Counted from the stretch's first letter, positions 43,643-53,676 are shown. The stretch is 64,000 bases of DNA from Bradyrhizobium sp. SSBR45G (GCF_030159255.1 NZ_BSCT01000034.1:1-64000), one strand, 5' to 3'. Program-made: numbers and translations. Notes: generated by a model from the letters alone, not told the origin.

Positions 43643-44050
43643 ATGCGAGTCGTGAAGCAAGCCTTCGCCGGTCTGGCGGCGGCGTTGTTGATGTCGGGCG
43701 TGCCGCTCGCGGCAGCTTCGGCGGAAGAATTTCCGTTCGGCATGGAGATGACGCTCGATGCGCTGCCGCAGCCGGGCTCGAAGCGGGTGCCCGATCTCGA
43801 CATCGGCGACAACGGCGAGACCGTGCTCGAGCTCTGGTGCAAGGGCGGCAAGGGCCAGTTCTCGGTCGCCGGCAACACCATCGTCTTCATCGCCGGCAAG
43901 ATCGAGGACCGCAACTGCCCGGCGGCGCGGGCCCAGGCCGATGACGAGCTGATCGCAGCCCTGAGCGCGGCGACCAACTGGAAGCGTCAGGGCGATCTGA
44001 TCATCTTCGTCGGACCGAAAACGCTGCGCTTCCGGCTCAACACCAATTGA
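43643..44050 (+). CDS. Exported protein, possibly META/HslJ-like
   Basis: A 135-aa exported protein. Signal peptide about residues 1-27 (GLAAALLMSGVPLAAASA). The mature part ends NWKRQGDLIIFVGPKTLRFRL, which resembles the last strands of META (HslJ-like) domains, and contains two Cys (LWCKGG, RNCPAA) that may pair. The META call is a guess from this ending. It stands alone between lldP and a composite repeat. Confidence 0.75.
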   Translation: MRVVKQAFAGLAAALLMSGVPLAAASAEEFPFGMEMTLDALPQPGSKRVPDLDIGDNGETVLELWCKGGKGQFSVAGNTIVFIAGKIEDRNCPAARAQADDELIAALSAATNWKRQGDLIIFVGPKTLRFRLNTN

Positions 44051-44142
44051 GCGCAGACGAGCGTTTCCAGCTCACGCACTTTCGCGCTTCGGCAGCGCAA
44101 CTTTGAAGTCAGCCCCGCTGCCACCCTCCCCTGGAGGGCAGG

Positions 44143-44319
44143 GCTATCGCATATGACCAATCTGAGTTTTTCGCGAAACCGTCTCCGCACCGTCATGCCC
44201 GGGTTCTGTCCCGGGCATCCACGTCGTTCTCAGTATGCCGGACGACGTGGATGGCCGGGACAAGCCCGGCCATGACGGAGACAGACGAGCGCAACACTTC
44301 GAAGGCCATATGCGATAGC
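44143..44319. mobile_element. MITE-like composite element, copy 2 (177 bp)
   Basis: Terminal repeats GCTATCGCATATG / CATATGCGATAGC are perfect here. Flanking them, CACCCTCCCCTGGAGGGC (from 44121) and GCCCTCCAGGGGAGGGTG (to 44341) extend the inverted repeat to about 34 bases per arm. Inside are ACCAATCTGAGTTTTTCGCG, a family A palindrome (about 44192-44277) and AGACGAGCGCAACACTTCGA, as in copy 1. No coding capacity. Confidence 0.8.
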
Positions 44320-44374
44320 CCCGCCCTCCAGGGGAGGGTGAGACTGAGATCGTGGCGAGTAGCCGTGGCTCGCC

Positions 44375-45565
44375 TTACTTCCAGACGGAATTGTCCGCGT
44401 CCCAGCGCTTGGCCTTGAAGGCCTTCGCGAGCTCATCGATGGCGCCGCCATCGTCCCTTGTGTCGCTTTCCTCATCGCCCGAAGATTCGTCCGACAGGAC
44501 CAGCTTGGCGGCGGAGTTCTCGTCGATCGTGGTCGTCGTCGGGGTGCTGATCCACAGGATCAGGGCGTCTGCCCCGCCGGGCTTGTCCGGCGAGACCAGG
44601 CTGGTGACCTCGATCACGTCGGTGAGCTCGAGAGACGGCATCAGCTGGCTCGGCCGCTTCAGGGTCAGCTTCAGCTTGCCGGTGACCGGGTTCCAGGCCG
44701 CACTCGTCGGCTTGGCGTTGTAGGTCTTGGCCAGCACGTCGGAGATCGCGCTCGCCAATTTGTCGCGGTTGATCTTGTCGCCGTCGCGCCAGTCGGCGGC
44801 AGCAAAGCGGATGGTGCGGTCCATCTCGACCGTGCCTGCCGTCCAGCCGGCCGTCACGACGCCGTTGGTGGCCCGCGCCTTGGCGATCAGGGCGCCGGCC
44901 CGATCAGGATCGACCGTCATGCTGATGGTCTGCTCGCCGGCCCGCAGGGCATCGCAGCTGACGATCAGGCTGGAGAGCGAGACTTCGACATCCTGCCCCT
45001 TCAGGCTCTTGAGGAACTCGGGCACCGCATCCAGCTTCAGGCGCACGGAGATCGCCTCGGGCGAGACGTCGGTGAAGTCCTTCGGCTGCGCGCTGATGCC
45101 GTCGTCGGTCGACTGGCTCTCCAGGAACTCCTTCTCGCTGACGTCGGAATTGTCGGTCGACGCCACTTCGGTCACGGTCTTGCCGATCGCGATCTGGCCG
45201 CGGAACTCGAAGGTGTCGCCGGTCGGCTTGCGGTTCAGCTTCACCGTAACCGGCTCCTTGGCGCCGTTGCTCTGGGTCGCGCCGGTCAGGGTCTGGCCGT
45301 TGACCGTGAGGCTCACGACGAAGCGGTCCTTGCGGTCCGAATTCTTCGCCACGGGGTAGCAGACGTCGAGCGTGGCCGCGGTCACGGTCTTGCCCTGGCG
45401 CGTCTCCTTCAGGATCACGTCGGCATTGCCATCCATCAGACCGTCGATCGCGGTGAAATAGCGTGTCTCGTTGGCGGGGGCCTTGGTCCCGCTCTTGGTC
45501 TGGGCCCAACCGAGTTCCGGCGCGGCCGCTGCAATCACGGCCAGCGCAAGCAAAATCGCGCGCAT
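44375..45565 (-). CDS. Exported protein of unknown function
   Basis: A 396-aa exported protein with signal peptide MRAILLALAVIAAAAPELGWA. The body is beta-rich, with many FVVSLTVNGQTL, VTVKLNRKP, ISVRLKLDAVP and LKLTLKRPSQ strands; the C-terminal 35 residues are Asp/Glu/Ser-rich (SDESSGDEESDTRDD). I do not recognise a family. It is downstream of groEL on the same strand but isolated from it by a strong terminator (45655-45678). Function unknown. Confidence 0.8.
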   Translation of the reverse strand: MRAILLALAVIAAAAPELGWAQTKSGTKAPANETRYFTAIDGLMDGNADVILKETRQGKTVTAATLDVCYPVAKNSDRKDRFVVSLTVNGQTLTGATQSNGAKEPVTVKLNRKPTGDTFEFRGQIAIGKTVTEVASTDNSDVSEKEFLESQSTDDGISAQPKDFTDVSPEAISVRLKLDAVPEFLKSLKGQDVEVSLSSLIVSCDALRAGEQTISMTVDPDRAGALIAKARATNGVVTAGWTAGTVEMDRTIRFAAADWRDGDKINRDKLASAISDVLAKTYNAKPTSAAWNPVTGKLKLTLKRPSQLMPSLELTDVIEVTSLVSPDKPGGADALILWISTPTTTTIDENSAAKLVLSDESSGDEESDTRDDGGAIDELAKAFKAKRWDADNSVWK

Positions 45566-45654
45566 CTGAAAATCCTTGTGGAGGCAGAATCGGCCTTAAG
45601 CTGTAGCGCCGATTTGCGGTCGCTGCACCCCCGGGGCGAACTCTCGGCAAAAAA

Positions 45655-45678
45655 GAAGGCCGCCCGGAGGCGGCCTTC
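45655..45678 (-). terminator. Terminator of groESL
   Basis: GAAGGCCGCC-TCCG-GGCGGCCTTC on the minus strand, followed by TTTTTT, 29 bases after the groEL stop. Confidence 0.9.
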
Positions 45679-45706
45679 CTGAACGTCTTCGTGAGGGCGC
45701 GGGGGC

Positions 45707-47350
<1,644 letters not shown>

Positions 47351-47460
47351 TTCAAAACTCTCCTGGAGTGGACCTCGACGGCCAGGGGCGTGATCGCCTG
47401 CCTGTCGCCTGAACGAGGCTGCAAAGTGCTGGTCGCCCGGGGCGGCGCGTGCCGCCCAGA

Positions 47461-47488
47461 GCGGTTCGGATCAGGCGGTTCGGATCAG
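47461..47488. repeat. 14-bp tandem duplication over the groES stop codon
   Basis: GCGGTTCGGATCAG occurs twice without a gap (47461-47474 and 47475-47488). The second unit holds the groES stop (TGA at 47487-47485 on the minus strand); the first brings a second TGA downstream in another frame. Confidence 0.9.
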
Positions 47489-47781
47489 GCGACCACGCCC
47501 ATGATGTCGGACTCCTTCATGATCAGGAGCTCCTCGCCGTCCAGCTTGACCTCGGTGCCGGACCACTTGCCGAACAGCACGCGGTCGCCGACCTTGACAT
47601 CGATCGGGATCAGCTTGCCGCTCTCGTCGCGGCCGCCCGGGCCGACGGCGACGACTTCGCCCTGCGAGGGCTTTTCCTTGGCGCTGTCGGGGATGATGAT
47701 GCCGCCCTTGGTCTTCTCTTCGGCGTCGATGCGCTTAACCACGACGCGATCATGCAGGGGACGAAACTTCGATTTAGCCAT
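47485..47781 (-). CDS. groES: Co-chaperonin GroES
   Basis: A 98-aa 10-kDa chaperonin. FRPLHDRVVVKRIDAEEKTKGGIIIPDSAKEKP in content is the GroES N-terminus with the mobile loop (about residues 17-32), followed by GEVVAVGPG and VGDRVLFGKWSGTEV. ATG 47781 is the family start. It precedes groEL in one operon controlled by the CIRCE element 98 bases upstream of its start. Confidence 0.97.
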   Translation of the reverse strand: MAKSKFRPLHDRVVVKRIDAEEKTKGGIIIPDSAKEKPSQGEVVAVGPGGRDESGKLIPIDVKVGDRVLFGKWSGTEVKLDGEELLIMKESDIMGVVA

Positions 47782-47878
47782 GACGGATCCCTTTGCGGGT
47801 GCTTTGGTAGGTTGCTGTCGGAGGAAATCTGAATGCGGCCACATTTGGCGCCCACGTGGCACCAACTGACTCGCGGCC

Positions 47879-47905
47879 TTAGCAATCGTGCCCTCCGAGT
47901 GCTAA
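47879..47905 (-). promoter_or_regulatory. CIRCE operator (HrcA site)
   Basis: TTAGCAATC-N9-GAGTGCTAA matches the CIRCE consensus TTAGCACTC-N9-GAGTGCTAA with one mismatch. It lies just downstream of the -10 element, where HrcA blocks transcription or, in the transcript, controls translation and stability. Confidence 0.95.
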
Positions 47906-47917
47906 AGACCGCTGCCG

Positions 47918-47946
47918 GAAATATGGCTTGCCGCCGATCCTGTCAA
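47918..47946 (-). promoter_or_regulatory. groESL promoter
   Basis: On the minus strand, TTGACA (47946-47941), 17 bases, then TATTTC (47923-47918). This is a housekeeping sigma-type promoter whose start point should fall inside or at the edge of the CIRCE element. Confidence 0.75.
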
Positions 47947-48111
47947 GCAAAGGCCGGCGGTTAAGCCCTTGTTCAGGCTGTTAAGGGGATGCTGAACTGG
48001 GCCGGACATGTTAGTGGAGCGGCGTCGTCATCCGACGTCGTTGCTCTAACGCGTGTTTTGCGCTTGGTTGCCGGACGGGGCAGCTACGATCTTGTTCCTT
48101 AAGGGGATGCC

Positions 48112-48618
48112 ATGACGAGTTCACGGTGCGTGCGGCCGATTGCCAATCTCGGTATCGTGTCGGCGCTCACGATGCTTCTGGGAGCGTGCACGGGCTTCAG
48201 CCTGTCGCCGTCTGCTCCCATGCAATCCGAGCCGCCCGTCGAGCCGGAGGTTCCGTCGACGATCCGCCCGGAGGACCTCGTCGGCAAATGGGGCCTCGCC
48301 GCCTACAACAATCCCAACGACCGCGCGCGGACCGAAAAGATGGCGCTGGCGCAATGCAAGCAGCCCTACACGATCGGGCAGGGACAATCCGGCGGCGTGA
48401 TCATGCATCTGGCCGACCAGGCGACCCCGCAGGAGCTGCGCCTGAAAGGCTCGGCCGGCGGCAAGAACTACATCGGTCCCGCGGGTCCCCCCGGTGGCGA
48501 GCAGGATCGCGAGGTCGTCTCGTTCGACGGCCGGGTGCTGATCACCCGCTTCGTCGACAAGGATGCGGCCACCCGCTACCAGACCATGGTCTATGTCCGC
48601 TGCGGACCGCGCGCCTGA
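48112..48618 (+). CDS. Lipoprotein with AprI/Inh-like small beta-barrel appearance
   Basis: A 168-aa predicted lipoprotein. The signal ends in the lipobox LLGAC (Cys about residue 25). A Pro-rich stretch follows, then a compact domain beginning IRPEDLVGKWGLAAYNN, with CKQPYTIGQGQSGGVIMHL and ending VYVRCGPRA; two further Cys may form a disulfide. The VGKWGL start resembles lipocalin-like/Inh-type inhibitor barrels, but the similarity is weak. It is divergent from groES. A bidirectional terminator follows. Confidence 0.8.
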   Translation: MTSSRCVRPIANLGIVSALTMLLGACTGFSLSPSAPMQSEPPVEPEVPSTIRPEDLVGKWGLAAYNNPNDRARTEKMALAQCKQPYTIGQGQSGGVIMHLADQATPQELRLKGSAGGKNYIGPAGPPGGEQDREVVSFDGRVLITRFVDKDAATRYQTMVYVRCGPRA

Positions 48619-48655
48619 GTTCCGCGCGCCTGGTTCCACGGGCACCGACAAACGA

Positions 48656-48683
48656 AAAACGCCGGCAGGAATGCCGGCGTTTT
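48656..48683. terminator. Bidirectional terminator
   Basis: AAAACGCCGGCA-GGAA-TGCCGGCGTTTT between the convergent lipoprotein gene and cheZ. Confidence 0.88.
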
Positions 48684-48723
48684 GTTTGGGTCTCACCGCC
48701 CGCGATCGCGGGCCGATCGCGGC

Positions 48724-49503
48724 TCAGTTGAACATCGCGTCGATGTCGTCCTGCGAGGCGTGGCCGACGTCGCCTTCCGCCTTCGGGCCGTTGAGCAGCT
48801 TGGCGTCGCCTTCGCGGTGGTCGACGATCGGCGGGGTATGCGCCTTGATGGCGTCGACGCCGCCCCAGATGTCCATCATCACCACGATATGGTGCTCGAT
48901 GAACTTCATCGTCGTCATGACCTTGTTGATGCGCTGGCCGGTCAGGTCCTGGAAGTTGCAGGCCTCGAAGATCGACACGACGCGTTCCTGGATGTCCTCG
49001 CTGAGGATCTTCTGCTGGTCGGCCGAGTCGACCTTGCCGAGCGCGCTCGCGGCCTGATCGATCGCCTCCGCGGCTTCGAGGATCTGCTGGGTGGCCTGCT
49101 CGGTGCCGCCGACCACGGCGCCGAGCTCGCCATTGACCTTGGCCATCTCCTCGCCGTTGAAGCTCTTGGCATGGAGCGTGGCGATCTCGCCCTTGGTGCG
49201 GTTGATCGCGTCGTGGATCAGGTCGAGCTCGACCTTCAGCTTCTCGCACTGCTCGATCTGCGCGCGATAGGTATCGAGCAGCGCACGCGCTTCGGCGACC
49301 TCGCGTTGAGCGGATTCTTCGATCGCCGCGTTGGCCGTGCTGCTTCCACCACTGCGGATGGCGTTCGCCATCTGGGCGCGGATGGCGCGGAGCTCGTCCA
49401 TGATTTCCTTGTGGTTGGGGCCGATCTCGCCGCCCACGAAGTCGGGCTCCGGCATATGGCCGACGATGGCTTCTTCGATACGGAAACGCTTGCGAACCGG
49501 CAT
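48724..49503 (-). CDS. cheZ: Chemotaxis phosphatase CheZ
   Basis: A 259-aa CheZ. The long helical hairpin covers about residues 60-215. The active-site segment is ACNFQDLTGQRI with D186 and catalytic Q190, equivalent to D143 and Q147 of E. coli. The C-terminal SQDDIDAMFN is the CheY-binding peptide on a flexible linker. It dephosphorylates CheY-P. No other che or fla gene is in the window, so it acts in trans with a cluster elsewhere. Its length (259) exceeds that of E. coli (214) by an N-terminal extension typical of alphaproteobacteria. Confidence 0.92.
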   Translation of the reverse strand: MPVRKRFRIEEAIVGHMPEPDFVGGEIGPNHKEIMDELRAIRAQMANAIRSGGSSTANAAIEESAQREVAEARALLDTYRAQIEQCEKLKVELDLIHDAINRTKGEIATLHAKSFNGEEMAKVNGELGAVVGGTEQATQQILEAAEAIDQAASALGKVDSADQQKILSEDIQERVVSIFEACNFQDLTGQRINKVMTTMKFIEHHIVVMMDIWGGVDAIKAHTPPIVDHREGDAKLLNGPKAEGDVGHASQDDIDAMFN

Positions 49504-49809
49504 GAGGGTGTCCCTGACCTTTTACTGAGCACAGTTCTACGCGGAGGCTATTTAACATCGCGTTCACGCCAGGAACCGCTGTCGCGCAACGCCCGCGTGC
49601 GCTCGGCATCAACGATTAACCATGCCGCTTCGGCCTTCACGCAAAATAAACGCTAGCGACCGAATCCGCCGCCAAGTGCAGCGATGGTGAATCCCGGAGG
49701 GCCCTGCGTTTACCAAAGCGATCGGGTTTTGCTCTTTATTGACGATACGCGGCGGCCTTGCAGCCTCCGGCGAGAACAGTCTCCAGACGAAACAGTACAG
49801 AGTACGTCG
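49504..49809. other. Divergent promoter region between cheZ and the L,D-transpeptidase gene
   Basis: About 306 bases with no gene I believe in. It should hold both promoters; no clear operator seen. Confidence 0.35.
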
Positions 49810-50610
49810 ATGTTCAGATCATTCTCCACAGCGCTGCTGGCCAGCGCATGCGTCTTCCATGCAGGTCTGGATCGGGCCGCAGCCCAGGGATTTCAGGCGG
49901 GATTTCAGCAGCCGACGGTGATCTACAGCGGTCCGCCGCAGAGCGCGCCGGTGCGCACCGCCTATGTCGAGCGTTCGCGGATGGGCGGCGGCTTCATCGA
50001 ATTCCTGTTCGGCGACCCGCAGGGCGGACGCGGCGCTCCGCCGCCGGGGCAGCCGACGTACCAGCAGCAGCCCTCCTATTACGGGCCGCAGCCGACGATG
50101 CCGGGCACGGCACCCCAGCAGGGATCTCCGGACGAGGAAGCCTATGAGCAGACGCAGCGTCCGATCGATCCGAAGTACGAGAAACAGATCGTTGACTATG
50201 ACGGCAAAGAACGGCCGGGCACGATCGTCATCGATACACCGAACAAGTTCCTCTACCTGGTGCAGGGCGAGGGCAGGGCGCTGCGCTATGGCATCGGCGT
50301 CGGCCGCCCCGGCTTCACCTGGTCGGGCGTGAAGACGATCTCGGCCAAGCGCGAGTGGCCGGACTGGACGCCGCCACCGGAGATGCTGACGCGCCGGCCC
50401 GACCTGCCGCGTCACATGGAAGGCGGCCCGCAGAACCCGCTCGGCGCCCGCGCGATGTATCTCGGCTCCTCGCTGTACCGGATCCACGGCTCCAACGAGC
50501 CCTGGACGATCGGGACCAACGTGTCATCGGGCTGCATCCGGATGCGCAACGAGGACGTGATCGACCTCTACACCCGCGTCAATGTCGGCACGCGGGTCAT
50601 CGTGCTCTGA
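49810..50610 (+). CDS. L,D-transpeptidase (YkuD family)
   Basis: A 266-aa exported enzyme. Signal peptide about residues 1-25 (ending RAAAQ). A Pro/Gln/Gly-rich linker follows (about 70-110). The YkuD domain (about 135-266) has IVIDTPNKFLYLV at its start and the catalytic block IHGSNEPWTIGTNVSSGCIRM with the His and Cys pair. It cross-links peptidoglycan 3-3 or attaches proteins in the periplasm. ATG 49810 is chosen for the signal peptide; its ribosome binding site is weak. Confidence 0.92.
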   Translation: MFRSFSTALLASACVFHAGLDRAAAQGFQAGFQQPTVIYSGPPQSAPVRTAYVERSRMGGGFIEFLFGDPQGGRGAPPPGQPTYQQQPSYYGPQPTMPGTAPQQGSPDEEAYEQTQRPIDPKYEKQIVDYDGKERPGTIVIDTPNKFLYLVQGEGRALRYGIGVGRPGFTWSGVKTISAKREWPDWTPPPEMLTRRPDLPRHMEGGPQNPLGARAMYLGSSLYRIHGSNEPWTIGTNVSSGCIRMRNEDVIDLYTRVNVGTRVIVL

Positions 50611-50643
50611 GGCTCGCTGAGGCACGCAAAGGCCGTCATTGAA

Positions 50644-50668
50644 GAAGGCCGCCCGTGGGGCGGCCTTC
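50644..50668. terminator. Bidirectional terminator
   Basis: GAAGGCCGCC-CGTGG-GGCGGCCTTC between the convergent transpeptidase and DUF2076 genes. Confidence 0.8.
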
Positions 50669-50699
50669 GCAGTTCAGGACTCGTCAAGACGTTGCAGCG

Positions 50700-51494
50700 C
50701 TAGACGTCTTCGCTGCCGCCGTCATCGCCGCCAAAATTGTCGTCGGCGTCGAAATCGGCGGCGTCGCTGTCATTGCCGCTGTCGTCATAGCTCGCCTGAT
50801 CGAACAGGCCGGCCCGGCCGCCGCCGTCGCCTGAGCGGCCGATATCGTCGAGGCCGGCGTCGCGCGCCAGCGAGCCGCCGGACTGATCGCTCCACGGGCT
50901 GGCGCCACCGCCGCGCTCCTCGATGATCGTGGTGTCACCGAACGCCTGATGCTGGCCGCCGCCCATCATCGAGCGGATGCCGCCGAGCAGCAGCGAGCCG
51001 CCGACCATGCCGGCTGCGGCCGCCGCCGCCGTGCCGAGAAACGAGCCGCCTCCGCCGCCAAACATGCCGCCGCGAGGCTGGCCGAAGCCGCCCTGGTCAT
51101 AGGGGCCCGGCTGAGCGGGATACCCAGGTTGACCCTGCGGAAGCGCCTGTCCGCTGTTCCAGACCGGCCGGCTCGGTGACGGCGGAGGAACGTTGGGAAC
51201 CGAGCCGCGGCTGCTGCCCGAGCCGAAGATGCTGTCGCGCATCGAATCGAGGAAACCGCCGGACTGAGCCTGCTGCGGCGCCTGGGCGTGCTGCAGCTCC
51301 TCGATGCGGGCGTTGGCACGCTTCAAGGCCTCGTCCTGCACCAGCACCGTCTGCACCAGCGCATAGACGGCATTGGGCGCCTGCTGCAGGCCCTGGGAGA
51401 TGGCGGCGGCGGCTTGCGGATCACGCGGCGCACTCTCCAGCCTGGCAAGCCGGTCGAACAGATCGTCGATGAGTTGGCGTTCTTGCGGTGTCAT
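50700..51494 (-). CDS. DUF2076-family protein
   Basis: A 264-aa protein of the DUF2076 type. The N-terminal helix MTPQERQLIDDLFDRLA and coiled-coil-like ALKRANARIEELQ are diagnostic. A Pro/Gly/Gln-rich middle follows, then a Gly/Ala hydrophobic segment (FLGTAAAAAAGMVGGSLLLGG) and an Asp/Gly-rich acidic tail of about 60 residues (SDAADFDADDNFGGDDGG). AGGAGAACC precedes ATG 51494. Family members are called periplasmic ligand-binding sensors only by annotation; no signal peptide is visible here, so location is uncertain. Confidence 0.85.
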   Translation of the reverse strand: MTPQERQLIDDLFDRLARLESAPRDPQAAAAISQGLQQAPNAVYALVQTVLVQDEALKRANARIEELQHAQAPQQAQSGGFLDSMRDSIFGSGSSRGSVPNVPPPSPSRPVWNSGQALPQGQPGYPAQPGPYDQGGFGQPRGGMFGGGGGSFLGTAAAAAAGMVGGSLLLGGIRSMMGGGQHQAFGDTTIIEERGGGASPWSDQSGGSLARDAGLDDIGRSGDGGGRAGLFDQASYDDSGNDSDAADFDADDNFGGDDGGSEDV

Positions 51495-51675
51495 GTGGTT
51501 CTCCTGCCGCTGAGCCTTGTTCCGGCGAAGCGCGGCCAAGATTTAGGGGGACTTTGTGATCCGGCCAGTCGGGCCGCGGATTAAATTTCCGTATGCGACA
51601 AGGCGTCTTTCGGGTTTGGTGTCTTTCGGGCTTGCGCAGCGCTTTCGACCATCCACACCGCCTCCATTCGGGATG

Positions 51676-51696
51676 AAACGCCGCCATCAGGCGTTT
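51676..51696 (-). terminator. Hairpin after the ChbG/HpnK-like gene
   Basis: AAACGCC-7-GGCGTTT, 28 bases after the stop of the deacetylase gene on the minus strand, flanked by A and T runs. Confidence 0.5.
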
Positions 51697-51723
51697 TGTT
51701 CGTCGTGAGCTTTCAAAGATGGT

Positions 51724-52566
51724 TCAGGCGAGCGTCATGCGGTGACGGTCCAGCAAAGCGGGGAAGTGCTCTCCGGCGAGATAGGCATGTTCATGCTCGC
51801 GCTGCGCGGTCAAAGGATCGAGCGCGACGAGGATGTCGTCGACAAAGCCGGGATGGCACATCACGAGCCCGTGCTCGGGCAGCTGGCTCAGGAAGCCGTC
51901 CATCAGGCTGCCGAAATCCGACGCCTTGGTGAAGTCGTAGGCGCCGGCGAAGGCGGGGTTGAATGCGATCTCGGCGCGCCTGGCGTGGCGTCGGAATTGC
52001 GCGCTGAGCGCGTCGAGCAGCAGTGCCTTCGGCGCTGCCAGCCGCTGCCGCAGCGGAAGGTTGCGGCCGCCCTGGCGGACCCAGGCCGACGGTGCTGCGT
52101 CCTTCACCGCGGCGAGAAAGCCCTCGCGTACCTGCGGATACAGCTGGGCGTGCTGGTGACCGTCGACGAAATCGGGCGCGCGGCCGAACAGCTCGGCGAA
52201 GGCGGCGAGCTGAACCAGCACCTCGGCCTGGATCATCTCCGGATCGAGCCGGCGGGCCAGCCCGGCGCGCAGCAGCTTGGGAAAGGGCAGGAACATGCCG
52301 CCTTCAGCGGGACGGAAATGCATCGTCAGCGGTCGGAACGGCGCGGTCAGCGTGACGTGGAGACCGATGGCGCAGCGCGGGCTGTCGGCGGCGACCTTGG
52401 TCAGCTCGCTCACCTCGTCGCGGCCGATCGCTGCGCCCACGGTCATCACCGAGGTCGCGTTCAAGCGGCCACGCGCGATCAGGTCGCGGATGGCGCTGTT
52501 GACCCCGGGACTGATGCCGTAGTCGTCGGCGCACAGCCAGATGCGCCGGTGCGGCGCGTCGCTCAT
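51724..52566 (-). CDS. ChbG/HpnK-type carbohydrate deacetylase (YdjC family)
   Basis: A 280-aa metal-dependent deacetylase. ICADDYG-type motif WLCADDYGISP with D14-D15, LHVTLT and the metal His pair in DGHQH are diagnostic; HPGFVDD is near the C-terminus. Family members remove acetyl groups from chito-oligosaccharides (ChbG) or N-acetylglucosaminyl-hopanoids (HpnK). Its start overlaps the stop of the GT2 gene (ATGA), so glycosyl transfer and deacetylation probably follow each other, for example on a lipid carrier. Hopanoid genes are not adjacent. Confidence 0.88.
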   Translation of the reverse strand: MSDAPHRRIWLCADDYGISPGVNSAIRDLIARGRLNATSVMTVGAAIGRDEVSELTKVAADSPRCAIGLHVTLTAPFRPLTMHFRPAEGGMFLPFPKLLRAGLARRLDPEMIQAEVLVQLAAFAELFGRAPDFVDGHQHAQLYPQVREGFLAAVKDAAPSAWVRQGGRNLPLRQRLAAPKALLLDALSAQFRRHARRAEIAFNPAFAGAYDFTKASDFGSLMDGFLSQLPEHGLVMCHPGFVDDILVALDPLTAQREHEHAYLAGEHFPALLDRHRMTLA

Positions 52567-53606
52567 TCGGCGGCGTTCCGCTCAGAGCCGTCGCTACGCG
52601 CATCGAGCGCGGCGCGCTTCTCGCTGTGCTCGGCGACGAAGTAGATCGGCCGCGCCTTCAGCTCGGACAGGATCTTGCCGATATACTCGCCCATGATGCC
52701 GATCATGATCAGCTGCACGCCGCCGATCGTCATCAGGCCGACCATCAGCGAGGGATAGCCGGGCACCGACTTGCCGGTGGTCAGCGTCTCCCACAGGATC
52801 GAGAGGCCGAACAGGAACGCGCCCGACGCCAGGAGGATGCCGAGCAGGCTCGCGAAGCGCAGCGGCGCGACCGAGAACGAGGTCAGGCCTTCGATCGACA
52901 GGCCGAGCAGGCTGGTCACGTTGAACGTCGTGACGCCATGCGCGCGGGCCGCCGGCTCGTAGTCGACGCGGACCTGGCGGAAGCCGATCCAGCTCGCCAG
53001 GCCCTTGAAGAAGCGGTTGCGCTCCGGCAGCTGGCGCAGCGCGGCCACCGCGCGCGGCGACAGCAGGCGGAAGTCGCCGGCGTCTTCGGGAATCTTCTGG
53101 CGCGCGCCCCAGTTGATCAGGGCATAGAAGCCGTGCACGGCGACGCGGCGCAGGAACGGCTCGTTGTCGCGATGCGCCTTGGCGGTATAGACGACGTCGT
53201 AGCCGTCCTTGATCCAGTGCGAGACGAGCTGCTCGACCAGCGCCGGCGGATGCTGGCCGTCGCCATCCATGAACAGCACGGCGCCGCGCCTTGCATGATC
53301 GAGGCCGGCCATCAGCGCCGCCTCCTTGCCGAAATTGCGCGACAGCGACACGATTTGGACGTCGAGCGCATCGGCCTGCAGGGTGCGCGCGATCGCGAGC
53401 GTGTTGTCGCGGCTGCCGTCGTCGACATAGACCAATTCGCAGGCGAGGCCGAAGCGCTGGCGCAGCGTGCGGGCGAGATTGTTCAGCCGCTCGTGCAGCG
53501 CCGTCAGGCCCGCGCCCTCGTTGTAGACGGGGATAACGATCGACAGTCCCTGCGACGCGGCATCGGCCGCGGTCGTGGTCAGGTCGGACACGTCAGTTCC
53601 CAACAT
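52563..53606 (-). CDS. GT2 glycosyltransferase, polyprenyl-phosphate sugar synthase type
   Basis: A 347-aa membrane glycosyltransferase. GT-A domain: IVIPVYNEG, LVYVDDGSRDNT (DDGS), ALFMDGDGQHPP-like VLFMDGDGQHPP (DxD). Two C-terminal helices (LLGILLASGAFLFGLSIL and LMTIGGVQLIMIGIMGEYIGK) are typical of GtrB/ArnC/Dpm-type enzymes that load undecaprenyl or dolichyl phosphate with a sugar. With the deacetylase it may build a deacetylated amino-sugar donor, like ArnC-ArnD in lipid A modification. That pathway link is inference. Confidence 0.9.
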   Translation of the reverse strand: MLGTDVSDLTTTAADAASQGLSIVIPVYNEGAGLTALHERLNNLARTLRQRFGLACELVYVDDGSRDNTLAIARTLQADALDVQIVSLSRNFGKEAALMAGLDHARRGAVLFMDGDGQHPPALVEQLVSHWIKDGYDVVYTAKAHRDNEPFLRRVAVHGFYALINWGARQKIPEDAGDFRLLSPRAVAALRQLPERNRFFKGLASWIGFRQVRVDYEPAARAHGVTTFNVTSLLGLSIEGLTSFSVAPLRFASLLGILLASGAFLFGLSILWETLTTGKSVPGYPSLMVGLMTIGGVQLIMIGIMGEYIGKILSELKARPIYFVAEHSEKRAALDARSDGSERNAAE

Positions 53607-53676
53607 CGCTCAGAGTCCTCGTTCTCCTACCAACATATGGTAGTCGCGTTCACCTGTCGCTACGATGAACGGCGAT

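Noticed and set aside
39592..44277. CRISPR array made of the palindromic repeats
   Set aside because: Copies are kilobases apart, single and hairpin-like; no regular spacer pattern and no cas genes.
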